Assembly: GCA_022539475.1 (NCBI GenBank)
Contig: VCMS01000110.1
Span: forward strand, 1-64,000
Length of the DNA stretch: 64,000 nucleotides
Reading direction: 5' to 3'
From: Gracilaria domingensis
Taxonomy: Eukaryota; Rhodophyta; Florideophyceae; Gracilariales; Gracilariaceae
A program made the translations under genes and the position numbers. Below the pieces are notes generated by a model, which saw nothing but the letters and a program-made list of their open reading frames with translations, had not been told where the DNA came from and ran no database searches. This document shows, piece by piece, positions 41,874-52,444 of the stretch (the stretch's first letter is position 1; each line of letters starts with the position of its first letter).

Positions 41874-41968
41874 GAGGGCTGGGATAGTAACCGGAAAATG
41901 ACCTCCTCGTCGATTAAGTTGGCTAATGGGGTATCATGATCAAAGCAACGAAAAGGCTTTGCCCTCCG

Positions 41969-41974
41969 AATAAA
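41969..41974 (+). terminator. Poly(A) signal
   Basis: AATAAA 96 bases after the stop of the secreted-protein gene. Confidence 0.75.
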
Positions 41975-42039
41975 GTTTAAACAATTGTCACTCTGCTTAA
42001 AATATTGTTTCCGACGCCAGTCCATCAAGATGGAACCAC

Positions 42040-43175
42040 AACCCCAGGTATATCAGCGCTTTGAGAAGAAATCTTCTCAAACAAAAAGGGCGCAAAGCTC
42101 CTTGGCTCAAACGCTTAAAATGTCTTTTTTTGTTGAAAAAAGAGAACAAGAATCAAACTTTTTATGTTTTAAAAATATGTTTTTTTAAGTTAGATAAAAA
42201 AGCTGCGAATGTTCTGTTACAGAACATCACACTTTATTAAGCAGCATAGCTGCTGCATTTGCATGGTGCTGTAGCTATCTCCACAAAGGAACTGTGGCAT
42301 TTTTCTCCAAAAGTATGGGAGCTTTGGAGAGAAATTTAAAACTTTTCGAGGTTCTAACTCTGAAAAATATGGAGTTTCCGGGAACCAGGAAGAAAATTTA
42401 TTGGAATTTGGGAGCAGCTCTTTGGATCATGCTGGAGCAGCTTGCCGCCAAAAGCGTAGCTTCCGTGGTTCTGCAGACCAAAAGCCCTGGCGGCAAGCAG
42501 TCTGCCTTCGACGATCGTTCATCCATCACCTTCCACTTCAGGTGTACATATAAGTTAGACTTTGTCATTTTCACCAAAACAGTAAAGATCGCTCTTGAGA
42601 GCTGTGATACACATAGACAATAAAAACCTTTGTGGTTTTTCGAGAAACAGTTGGAAAAAGATCTACATTACAATAAAGCGGAAGAGAATATTAAAAGAAT
42701 TGTCTTGGTTCACTTTCGTAAGGTCTCAGGCACTTTAGCAAGGATACTGTAAAACGAATATAATGTCAAAAATATTAAACTTTCTGTCAGATAATAGAGC
42801 TAAGCTTATGAAAACTTCATGGTTTTCTTAAATGAAAAGTAGATTTTAGAAACCATGGATTAGTGATGTTTTGTTTAATATTAAGAGGAAGCCTTGTATG
42901 CTTCCAAAAAGTTGGCAGTTACGGATACGTAATTTGTTTGTAGAGGGGTGTTAGTGGAATGTAGATGAAGCATGCTGCCAGAATCAAGGGCTGGCAGATA
43001 TTTTTTTTTTTAGTTGAATTTTAATTTGTTGGAAGAAGTTGATCCTTTCTAAAGGTTGTCTCTGAAAACCATGCATAATGCGCCGTGTGACACGGCGCAT
43101 ATTTTTAATTGAAAATATGCTTGTATCGTTGCTTGTTTGAGAGCTTTTCCACTAATCTATATATAAGCGGGAGGT
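42040..43175 (+). repeat. Dispersed repeat, copy B
   Basis: Partner of 34690-35340. It is longer, with an internal inverted repeat (CTTGCCGCCA/TGGCGGCAAG at about 42440-42497), the hairpin GCGCCGTGTGACACGGCGC at about 43081-43099 and a TATATATAAG box near 43158. The frame at 42294-42623 looks incidental. Confidence 0.5.
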
Positions 43176-43633
43176 TCCGAAAAAAAACCGAACATTGCCA
43201 ATAGACAGCCAAAAATGCGGTAGATGCTAGTATATTATTTGATTTTGATGAATTTGCTCGGCATTTTGATCCGATTTCCCATTTTGCCAGGGTAATAGGA
43301 GTTTTGCTATTGTGTAATATATACATGGATCCATTCATTGGCTCCAGTTGCGCCATTGTTTCCATAAATTCGTTCACCTTGTTCCGCACCCATAATCAAA
43401 CAGAAGTGGTGCATCAGAGCTGTTTTCAAAGCTTTGTTCTCATTTCATTTCGAAGCTGCAATGCTGCATGGTCGTTCACGTGGGGCCTCTTCTCAGTACT
43501 TTTAAGCATTTTGGCAAACCGGAGGGGGGCAAAGCAGAGCTGGGGTTCGAGCCCAGGGCCCCAGACTCACACAAGAAGCACACGAAGTTGGTTACCGAGC
43601 TTTGGACGCTTCAGGTGAGCTACAAGCTGATCA

Positions 43634-44205
43634 AGCGTGATATCGGCATGGAGCTCTACGTCTTGTGATACTCTTAAGAATCTCCTCCACAACTTTTTCC
43701 TCCTCTTGGACCTTTTGCCAAAGTTTCCATCTCCGCTCCAGGTCGGGAGCACCCGTCGTTGGCCCTTCCGATAATGCATTGGCTAAGATAGGTCGAGCAG
43801 AGACGTTTCGTCCGAATGACGACGAACGTTCGTCTCTTTCACGATTTTTCAGGAGTTTCATTCCACGTTTCCAAACACGTGGAATCACTTCACCATCCGA
43901 ACGCCAGATTGAGGATTTTGATTTGGACATGGTGGCGCTTCAAGAGTTTCATCCCCACGTATCCCACGTACCCAGCGTTCAAAGCTATTGGCAATAGTAT
44001 TGAATACTGGGTTCAATTCGAGTTCAAATTGATGACGTGGGCACTGATTCTTTTGCGTGCTGTACAGCACTTGCTCGTGACGCAAAGCGATATCGTGGCA
44101 CGCGTGGACACCATCTCATGGACATTGATGCTCCCCAGCATAGCCCGAGTCATCATAGTGCAACACAGACGTCGAGCTGCATGCCGATATCACGCTTGAC
44201 CACCG
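43634..44205. pseudogene. Inverted repeat carrying a coding-like fragment
   Basis: A block of about 40 bases encoding DVELHADITLD occurs on the minus strand at about 43636-43670 and on the plus strand at about 44165-44200. The minus copy continues DQLVAHLKRPKLGNQL. Minus-strand frames 43567-43779 and 43631-43930 cover the stretch between but overlap each other. I read it as remnants of one coding family in inverted orientation; family unknown. Confidence 0.4.
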
Positions 44206-44604
44206 TAATCGGCGTTTAGCTCACGCTCTAGGAGACAGAGATCACTCTGTGATGACATGTCCTCTACCTTACGGTGTAGTGAGACAGATCGATAGACATC
44301 TACAACTACCATAGAGCATCAGACGGCATTCCGCTCCATCGGAGAAGGCCAGACTTTATCCAACCTCATTGTGTTGCACATAGACGAGCTCATGCTCGAC
44401 TAGATCTCTGAATTAAGTTCTTACGCGCCCTGCTAGTGCATTACGTACGCATGTTTGAGTGCGAAGCAGGAAGCAGATATGTACATGGTAGTGTACGAAG
44501 GCATCGAACTCGTACCCGTAGGACGTGTTCACGGTTCTTTGGTAGTGTTCGCTCCCTTTCAGTTGGACCCAGCTGCAGATAGTCAAATCTTTCTTAACCA
44601 GCGC
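44206..44604. other. Spacer, nothing recognised
   Basis: No gene. Ends at the poly(A) signal of the Cys-rich gene to the right. Confidence 0.5.
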
Positions 44605-44610
44605 TTTATT
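44605..44610 (-). terminator. Poly(A) signal of the left Cys-rich gene
   Basis: AATAAA on the minus strand, about 55 bases after the stop at 44664. Confidence 0.7.
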
Positions 44611-44630
44611 TCCATGGTTCTGCTTATTCG

Positions 44631-44676
44631 AGCTCAGACACATCGTGCTCAGACACATCGTGCTCAGACACATCCT
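44631..44676. repeat. 15-bp tandem repeat at gene 3' end
   Basis: Three units of GCTCAGACACATCGT. The stop codon of the Cys-rich gene falls within the last unit, so repeat expansion may have set its C-terminus. Confidence 0.8.
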
Positions 44677-45620
44677 CCCCTACGTAAGCTGAATATCTGA
44701 CCTCTAGGACATTCCATACTCAGACAAGAACGAGTGAGGCTCTGCCGATACGAACCAGGCCCACAACTCGTGCACTCCATCGCGCCCTCCACTGAGAAGC
44801 TAGTCTCAGAACATTCAAAGCAATCCTCGCGGATATTCCAAACATCCATAAACCTGTTGAAAGAGCAGCTCACGCACGATAATGATGCTTGTTGGTAATG
44901 CGTCCCAGGCGGACAGGAACCGCATGTGCCATCAGCCATCAACGCTGTTCCTTCTTCACAGATTACACACAAAGTCCGTCCCGCTGCCGCCCAGCCATTC
45001 AGCGGACAGGGAGTGCATCTAGTGCCGTCGGTTCCGGATCGAAAGGTACCTGGGGAGCAAAGCCCACAATCGTTACCTCGTGGATCATTTCCAGGGGGGC
45101 ACGCAAAACAACCGTCCTGATTTGAAGTCTGGCCAGCGGGGCATCTTATACAAGCAGTGTTATCTTCGTTGCTCGTTTCATCCACCGCGCATAGATTACA
45201 GTTCAGCTGCCCAGTCAATGGTTGAACCATATTTGTTCCGCATGGAACACAGCTATTAGGATCTCCGGAGAAGAAGTCGAATCTTTGGAAGAACCAATCC
45301 GTTCCGGCTGGACAGGGCTCACATACTCCTGTTTCATCGTTTCGATCGTCTCCCCTATCACAGATGCACGAACTGAAGTCGCGGGTTGGTATCATTCGGT
45401 TTATGCACGTCCTGCAGGATGAAAGTCCATTTTGACTGGTAAGTGAGTTGGGGGGACATGGAACACAGCCGGTTTGGTTAGATTGTGGTTGCGCGAATAT
45501 CCCTGGACACGGTTTGCAAGCTCCATCGGGGGCAATGTAGTTTCCTGCTCCGCATTGAGCCGCGGCGGCTGAGAAGGTGAGAAGGCATATGAGCAGGAAG
45601 AAGAAGGCTTCAACGCACAT
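44664..45620 (-). CDS. Secreted Cys-rich protein, ephrin-receptor-like repeats
   Basis: 318 residues from the ATG at 45620 (MCVEAFFFLLICLLTFSAAAA), which gives a clean signal peptide; an in-frame ATG at 45653 would add 11 residues in front. The mature protein is a string of CxxCPPGT-type units (CKPCPGIFAQPQSNQTGCVPC, CGSCPPGTHYQ). This is the pattern of the GCC2/GCC3, ephrin-receptor-like family of disulfide-bonded extracellular modules. No transmembrane segment follows, so it is secreted. The gene is divergently paired with a paralogue at 46688. The stop (TGA) lies in a 15-bp tandem repeat and a poly(A) signal follows. Ligand or wall role unknown. Confidence 0.88.
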   Translation of the reverse strand: MCVEAFFFLLICLLTFSAAAAQCGAGNYIAPDGACKPCPGIFAQPQSNQTGCVPCPPNSLTSQNGLSSCRTCINRMIPTRDFSSCICDRGDDRNDETGVCEPCPAGTDWFFQRFDFFSGDPNSCVPCGTNMVQPLTGQLNCNLCAVDETSNEDNTACIRCPAGQTSNQDGCFACPPGNDPRGNDCGLCSPGTFRSGTDGTRCTPCPLNGWAAAGRTLCVICEEGTALMADGTCGSCPPGTHYQQASLSCVSCSFNRFMDVWNIREDCFECSETSFSVEGAMECTSCGPGSYRQSLTRSCLSMECPRGQIFSLRRGGCV

Positions 45621-45653
45621 ATTGCTTGATGCTCGAGAACAGCCGCTCAACAA

Positions 45654-46687
45654 GCTGCAGCGGTAGACAACTGGCCTCGAATGGGATGCCCCGGATTACA
45701 AATCTGAGAACGGAGCTGGAGGAACGCGTGCAATTTGTTCTCAAACTTCATTTGTGGAGTTTTCCTTACGCTCCTTGTGCTCCTCGGCTGTATATCTGCG
45801 ATGGATTGCTGACGAGGACAACTGGTGTAAGGAAATCTTTGCTGGCATTTGCGGACATTGAGATTCGGGGATGACATCAACAGCGGGAGTCCCCACACTA
45901 ATCGAAGCAATAGTCTCTCGTCTTGATGTAAGTTAAGCGACGAGTCGGTTCATGGATCCTTGTCTATTTAAAATTCGGTATACTGCCTGCTATACTCAGG
46001 ATGTAGGTTACCACTCGTCATTATCCCGGACTCCTTCGATACTTCCGTAACACCATCGACGTTAGAGAAAATTACGGCACAACTTCGCTTGCTCGCTCAA
46101 ATACCCCAACACTGAAATATAAGCTTATCCCTCGTATCTGCCTCATTTCAAAGTTATAATGACTTTGTAATTCGATGAGAATAGTTCAAATTAATGTGTG
46201 AAATTCACCAAGACAGCCTTTGTTAGAGCATCCAGCAACATAACGCAAGCATTGGGTTGTCAAGTGATGTTTTCATTTCGTTTGGCATGATCTGGAATAG
46301 AATATGTCTGCTACTTACCGCATTCGTGGTCCAGAGAAGCTCCAGACAAGGTTTCGTTACAGGTAGAGCGTCTTCATCTGCCTTGCACAGAACCCAAGCA
46401 TCGTTGTTACAGCCATGAATGTAGATTACATTGATTTCTCTTCGCTAAAAGATGATTTGTCAAATGCCTCCGTAGACAAAGTCAGAAGAAATACATCGTT
46501 GGCATTGCCAATGCCACGACGGTCCGGTCATTCCAGATCGGATGATTTGCTATTCGCTTTGGCACTGCTTTCACGGCAGACAGATTAAGGGCACGTTCTC
46601 AGTTGATCAAGGTGAAATGAATGTTCGGCGTGGATCAGAACTTCTTCTTCCCATACGCTCAAGCTTCAAGCGATTACTGCACACACA
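45654..46687. promoter_or_regulatory. Divergent intergenic region of the Cys-rich pair
   Basis: 1034 bases between two head-to-head start codons. Candidate core elements for the left gene lie near 45965-46000 (TATTTAAAA and TATACT); none is compelling for the right gene. Confidence 0.4.
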
Positions 46688-47977
46688 ATGCCGTTCCGCT
46701 ATGTTCTCTTCCTTTTGCTAATCGCATTATCCAGTCGTTCCACTGCTGGTCAGTGGTGTCCGCCCGGAAACTACATAACTGCCGGAGAGGAATGCGAGCC
46801 TTGTATTGCGGGTTCTTTTCAACCGCTTGCCGATCAAACTTCATGCATCCCCTGTCAGGAAGGGCTTGTGAGCGCGTCAAACTCATCAACAGAATGCCGA
46901 CGCTGCGGAGAAAATGAAACCGCAAGCCGGTTTCAGAATCAATGCGACTGTATCGATGGATTCGTTCGATCGCCGGAAAGTGGTGAATGTGTTCCTTGTC
47001 CACCGGGAAAATTTCAAAGGACTGATGAACTCGTCGGCAGACAAGAGCTCTGCCTTGATTGTTTTAGAGGCACTTTCAACGCGATGTTTGGGCAGTCCGA
47101 ATGTCTTCCGTGTCCAGAGGGGACGGATGCTCTTCCGGGCGCTGATAGATGCGTTTCATGCCCACAAGGATCCACGTTTCTCGAAAGATTTCGTTGTGGG
47201 TTCTGTCCCGAGTTCCATACACCAAACGGGATTGGCGAAGAACCCGCATGTATCAGAAATGCTTTACCACCACAGCGACTTGGCTCTGATGGAGTTTTCG
47301 AGCAACTGCTCTGTCCCGGGGGACTAGGAATTCAGTTCGACATCGCAGAATGCTCGTACATCCCCTGTCCGGATGGAACCGTGGTCATGGCCGATGGTAG
47401 TTGCGGAACATGTCGAGCGGGCACATTCTACAACAGTACACAATATGAATGTGACCCTTGCCCCGCCCGCCACTTTTTACCGCAGGAAAGCGTGATTGCA
47501 GAAGGATGTTTCAAATGTGCTAGCGATAGCTTCTCCATGCCCGGATCGGCGGAATGCGTGAAATGTCCTATCAACCAGGGGTTAATGTCGGACGGTCAGT
47601 GCGGTACTTGCCCGCCCGGAACCTTTTACAACGAAGACCAGCTTCGTTGTGATGCATGCACAGAAAACACGTTCAGTCGTGGAGGTGTAACAGAGAACAA
47701 CAGATGTGAAGATTGTCCAAACTTCACGTACTCCCTCCCCGGCTCTAGTTCTTGTCGGGAGGACCTTTGCCCCAGAGATATGGCACCGATGAGAATGACC
47801 GGCGAGTGTGGCACCTGTCCACCAGGGATGGAGTACGATAGAAGCTCGGCCTCTTGTCAGACCTGCGGCGCTCTGAGTCCGTTCAATCCTTTTGTCACCA
47901 TCAAAAGTACGTCCGGCCTCTTCGGATGTCGACGGTGCAATGGATTCGCCACTGAGAATCGAACAATTTGCGTCTGA
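46688..47977 (+). CDS. Secreted Cys-rich protein, ephrin-receptor-like repeats (paralogue)
   Basis: 429 residues. The signal peptide MPFRYVLFLLLIALSSRSTA is cleaved before GQWCPPG. About eight Cys-rich modules with CPPG or CPAG turns follow, for example CIPCQEGLVSASNSSTECRRC and CGTCRAGTFYNS. It shares the distinctive run MADGSCGTC with MADGTCGSC in the neighbour, so the two are paralogues that arose by inverted duplication. No transmembrane segment or kinase follows. The stop is TGA, and only 84 bases later lies the inverted end of the Harbinger-type element, so the 3' UTR may have been altered by that insertion. No AATAAA is visible before it. Confidence 0.9.
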   Translation: MPFRYVLFLLLIALSSRSTAGQWCPPGNYITAGEECEPCIAGSFQPLADQTSCIPCQEGLVSASNSSTECRRCGENETASRFQNQCDCIDGFVRSPESGECVPCPPGKFQRTDELVGRQELCLDCFRGTFNAMFGQSECLPCPEGTDALPGADRCVSCPQGSTFLERFRCGFCPEFHTPNGIGEEPACIRNALPPQRLGSDGVFEQLLCPGGLGIQFDIAECSYIPCPDGTVVMADGSCGTCRAGTFYNSTQYECDPCPARHFLPQESVIAEGCFKCASDSFSMPGSAECVKCPINQGLMSDGQCGTCPPGTFYNEDQLRCDACTENTFSRGGVTENNRCEDCPNFTYSLPGSSSCREDLCPRDMAPMRMTGECGTCPPGMEYDRSSASCQTCGALSPFNPFVTIKSTSGLFGCRRCNGFATENRTICV

Positions 47978-48422
47978 AAGCCCAATTACAATTCATATTT
48001 TCAAAAATATTCAACAATTTGGATTGGACACCTTTGCTCTTCCAAGCTGCTCTTCCGCTTAGGGCGTCCCCACCTGTCTGCCCAAAACCCATAGCGTAAG
48101 CTATAGTCCGATTTTTTGACAGGGAAAAGCGGGAAATGGCAAAACTTTCAAAATAGTGAAAAACATATATTTTTGCGCCAATCAGTAGTCGTAAATTGTT
48201 GTAAAAGTTTCGTAATCTACTACATCTTTGCCTACAGCGAGGCAGAGACATTACAGTGGCACGGTGTGTGCAGCTAAGATGTTCGAAAATATTGCTGTAG
48301 ATGTCGGAAAATCTGAAATTCTCAATAATACTCCTTCACCAAAAATAGAACGTCTGTATCATCGAATGTTTGTGCTGTCAGGACCCCAAGAAAAATATCT
48401 TGCTAGACGACAGAATGCTCTA

Positions 48423-50275
48423 GGGAGCTGCGGGAAAATACGCTTTTGAGATATTCTACAAATATCTAGAAAAATAAAAAGGTGTGTGTCTTACTACTAC
48501 CGTAAACACGAAGTGGTTTAGGTTTCATCTATGCTAAAATATTGATAGTTCATTGTATTCAAATAAGGGTGACAACGTGCTAAATTCTGAACCCTCACGA
48601 TGTACTGTACTCTCGTCAACTAACATTAAGTGAAACCTGTACCCACCTTATAACCCTAATATGAAACAAAATCCCTACCCCTGCAAAAGCCCCTAAAATC
48701 AGGGTTCTTTTTCAAATCTGTACCCACCCAAAACCCCCTAAAATCGCACCCCGCTAAAAAAACCTCTAAAATCTGGGTACCTTGATGCCTTCCAGAGGCA
48801 ACATTTGCTGACACGTGTATTTGGATTTTTAGGCAAAAATCTATGCGAAGGGTACAGATCACCGATTAATATACCATTGTTGGCGCTCAGGGAGCTGCGA
48901 GAAATAGACCTTACTCGAAAAAAGCTAATTTATTAAAACCTTTTCTGATTGACAGCTCTTGCAGTATTTTTGAGTGTACATCCTCATCAATTTTGAATAA
49001 CGTTTTAAGACGCGTTTCAAAGCTTTACAAGTGACGTGTGGGAAATGTCCTTTGGGTAGCACGTGTCACAACGTGACATACTTTGCAGAGAGATATACAT
49101 CGCCAACTCGGGCTAAGTAGCCTGAAACGTGGCGATATTGCCAAGATGTGCACAACATATTCCGAATATTTCAAGTTGGTGATATATGTACTTTTCTGCA
49201 AAGTTCGAGACGCTTATATCTTTAGGTAGATGGACAACATTTTGATTCATTTTAGCTAAACTTGCAGACCAATAACACAAGATTAACTGGAAGTGCACTT
49301 TTGAAAATAATACGAACAGCCAACGTAACGGTGTGAATTTGTATGGAGCATATATTAACTTTTTTCGGAACATATCTCTATTTTACAACCGTCATAATTT
49401 CTTATTTTGTGCGTTTCACAGGCTCAAAGTTAGCACATTGAAAAATCTTTACATTCTTAACATATGTGCCATGCAAGAAAAGAACATTAGATTGAAACGC
49501 TAAGATACAATCTTTACAATACTGCTCATGAGCCTTATATGTTTTTAACATATTGATCACATTGCCGTCAACTTTACCAAAGCCAACGTGATATTCATCT
49601 CGAAAGAGTATGACCTCTGAGCGGAAACAATGTTAGTTGACGAGAGTACAGTACATCGTCACAGTCCAGAATTTAGCACGTCGTCACCCTTTTTTGAATA
49701 CAATCAACAATCAATTTTTTAGCATAGATGAAACTTGAACGTCCTCGTGTTTACGGTAGTAGTACGACACACACCTTTTCATTTTTCTAGATATTTGTAG
49801 AATATCTTAAAAGCGTATTTTCCCGCAGCTCCCAGAGGTCATACTCTTTTGAGATGAATATCACGTTGGCTTTGGCAAAGTCGACGGCAATATGATCAAT
49901 ATGTTCAAAACATAAAGAGCTCATGAGTTGTCCATCTACCTAAAGATATAATCGTCTCGAACTTTGCAGAAAAGTACATATATCACCGACTTGATATATT
50001 TGGAATATGTTGTGCACATCTTGGCAATAACGCCAAGTTTCAGGCTACTAAGCCCGATTTGGCGATGTATATCTCTCTGCAAAGTATGTCACGTTGTGAC
50101 ACGTGCCACCCAAAGGACATTTCCCACACGTACCCTGTAAAGCTTTGACACGCGTCTTAAAACGTTCTTCAAAATTGATGAGGATGTACACTCGAAAATA
50201 CTGAAAAAGCTGTCAATCAGAAAAGGTTTTAATAAATTAGCTTTTTTCGAATAAGGCCTATTTCCCGCTGCTTCC
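48423..50275. repeat. Foldback structure with interleaved inverted repeats
   Basis: Four arms: A 48423-48627, B 48890-49238, A' 49629-49833 (reverse complement of A) and B' 49927-50275 (reverse complement of B). A third inverted pair, C about 49540-49620 and C' about 49840-49926, flanks A'. All outer arm ends share GGGAGCTGCGGGAAA-type termini. A is 205 bases and B 349. Nothing is coding. Interleaving implies one foldback unit inserted in another, or a rearranged family. Confidence 0.8.
48631..48785. repeat. CCCCTAAAATC-rich degenerate repeat
   Basis: The motif CCCCTAAAATC, or CCTCTAAAATC, recurs about every 35-42 bases, together with CTGTACCCACC. Confidence 0.5.
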
Positions 50276-50306
50276 AGTAGAGTACTTGGTTCTCATTCGA
50301 AAGTAC

Positions 50307-50415
50307 ATATCATAATAACAAAACTACGCCTACTACGCCGTACTCAACACCGCTATATAGCGACAAACTTGGTATACACCGCGGTTTAGTACGGCGTATT
50401 TTTACTGTTATGATT
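50307..50415. repeat. Imperfect hairpin element of about 110 bp
   Basis: Arms ATCATAATAACA/TGTTATGAT and TACGCCGTACT/AGTACGGCGTA surround TATATAGCG. It resembles a small foldback MITE. Confidence 0.6.
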
Positions 50416-50634
50416 AGTTCTTTGAAGTCACATTAGGCAACTTCAATATCACTACGACATATCTAAACATATATCTATGAGTTGAGTGGAAACCAATTTT
50501 TTTCGTCGAAAAAAAGGTTAACTGATAACGAATCCCCCAAAAAAGTACCCACTTTCTTTCTGATCTATGCCAATTTGGCAACCCAAAATGGCAATATTCG
50601 TTTGTTTCGTGAAAAATTCCTTGTGCACTGTCAG

Positions 50635-50671
50635 CAATATATACGCTACTACGGTAGTAGCGTATATATTG
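50635..50671. repeat. 37-bp near-perfect palindrome
   Basis: Two perfect 18-base arms, CAATATATACGCTACTAC and its complement, are separated by a single G. Confidence 0.9.
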
Positions 50672-50885
50672 ATAAAATAGCTCTTTTTCGCGCTCTACAG
50701 CTTGTGGACCCCACTCGTCTACGTATTTCCCAAACCCTTGCGTAAAAATTAGGAGCTGAGCCGAAATGGAAGGATTTTGGGTCGCCTACCCAAACAAGAA
50801 ACCGCAGCTCTGTCAGCGCACAGCGTGCCGCTGCGTCTTGCTCTACGTCTGCGGTTGACGTGCGCCCCCTCTTTGGCCGCCGGCT

Positions 50886-51045
50886 CAGGCCGGCGCGCTT
50901 GCGAAGGCGTGGCTCCTTTACGGCCACCGGCCCAAGTAGGCGCGTCTGCGAGGGCGTCGCTCATCCATGGCTGCCACCCCAGGCCGACGCGCTTGCAAGG
51001 GCGTGACTCATCCATGGCCGCTAGCGCAGGCCGGCGCGCTTCCGA
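50886..51045. repeat. 47-bp GC-rich tandem repeat, about 3.5 units
   Basis: Blocks CAGGCCGGCGCGCTTGCG, AGTAGGCGCGTCTGCG, AGGCCGACGCGCTTGC and CAGGCCGGCGCGCTTCC recur at 47-base spacing, with CTCATCCATGGC between. 47 is not a multiple of three, so the overlapping open frame at 50777-51199 is not a coding repeat. Confidence 0.8.
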
Positions 51046-51557
51046 TAGCATGGGTGTGCTTTATCCAGTTCTTCTCGCCTCTGCCGCCGTCCCCCAATTC
51101 TCTGAGCTCTTTCCATTCAATATGTTCTGCTCTGCAGCGCTCCTCATGCTGCATGTGTTCGCCCATACTGCCGCCGTGGCTGCCACCTCAGTTCTTTAAA
51201 TGTCAACGCAGCTCTTTGAGATTAAACGTGTGACCGCAACTAATGCATTCAACAATATTAACACTGAGCTGCTCATATACTTCACTTACAACCTTTGTCA
51301 CATCTACTCCGGCCTTTTCGTTGAGTAGCGCACCCACAGCACGCCGACCGACCTCATTATGTCAAATCAAGCACCGCCTTACACCGCCTTCAACGCACAG
51401 ACCACACACATCGTTGCCGCACTAGCCTCCCAAAAGTTCTCGTTCGCGCCCACCCACTTATTGAGTGCCGCTGGCGCCATGCGCAATGTCACACTACTAC
51501 GTTTAACCCTTTTGGGACTGAAAGTTCTTACGTACCACTCAGATAAGACTTAAGAAG

Positions 51558-52444
51558 GCCAATCAGAATGCAGTAAATGGCTGGCTATGTTATTTAGATA
51601 GCAGCTCTGAAATAAACACGCTTGAGCGCCAGTTTCAATCGAGTACTGCTGTGCATTTTACATGTTTTGAGCGGAGCGCTATTGCACTCAATCTTTGTCC
51701 TCATTCGCGCGCCTGCACTCTGAGGCTCTCATATCACTCAACATTATCTTTCTCGCTACGATGGACCAACAAGGCCATTTTACAGGCTCCAAACCGCGCG
51801 CAGCACTACATCTCACCACGTCCCAATGTGGAACCGCGGCCAATTTATCTGTTTCTCCTAGCTTACAATCAAAACATCGTGCGAAAGAGCGTGTAGTAGT
51901 TTCATCTCTCCAATTTCCTCCCGTCGTCTTGACCTAAATCGACCAACCAAAGCCGACATATTTTTGCGCAACAATCCCTACAGTAACTACTGCAAACGAA
52001 GATGTAGCGTGTGTGAAATGCGGTGGCACCCCTTGCTATTGGCTGCAGCTAGGAAAGATTGTCATCAGCAAAACAGAAGTCATAAATTCAGCCTTTGGTA
52101 AACCGAGCAAGAACAACAACTTGGCTTATAAAACAGCCTACAAAACGTACGACTAAGAGCATTATGGATTTTTAAACGTACATAACGAAGTAAAAATACC
52201 ACATTGTGTTCTTGAGGCCATACGGGCAATATGACCCAATGCGTCAGGGGCTCACATGGAATTCAAGAAAGAATAATTTTAGTTCTTGTGGAGTATCTTT
52301 GTGGTCACCAACGTAGCTTTTACCTTTTTCCCCTTCGTCGGCGACCTTTGCCCGATAGAATTCGATCAGCCGCGACTATGGATTTGTAGACGTCACGGCG
52401 TATGTGGCGTAAGCTTGCTTTGTTATGGTAAAATGCGAAACAAT
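51558..52444. other. Non-coding right flank inside the piggyBac element
   Basis: No transposase homology. A plus-strand frame at 51695-51937 has an ordinary composition but no recognisable domain. Confidence 0.4.

Noticed and set aside
43450-43580. A T-arm-like block (CTGGGGTTCGAGCCCAGG) suggesting a tRNA gene
   Set aside because: A weak acceptor pairing (TGGGGC/GCCCCA) can be drawn, but the D- and anticodon arms do not fold to tRNA geometry.
50777-51199. 140-codon ORF over the GC-rich repeat
   Set aside because: The 47-bp repeat unit is not a multiple of three, so each unit is read in a different frame; the frame is a by-product of high GC.
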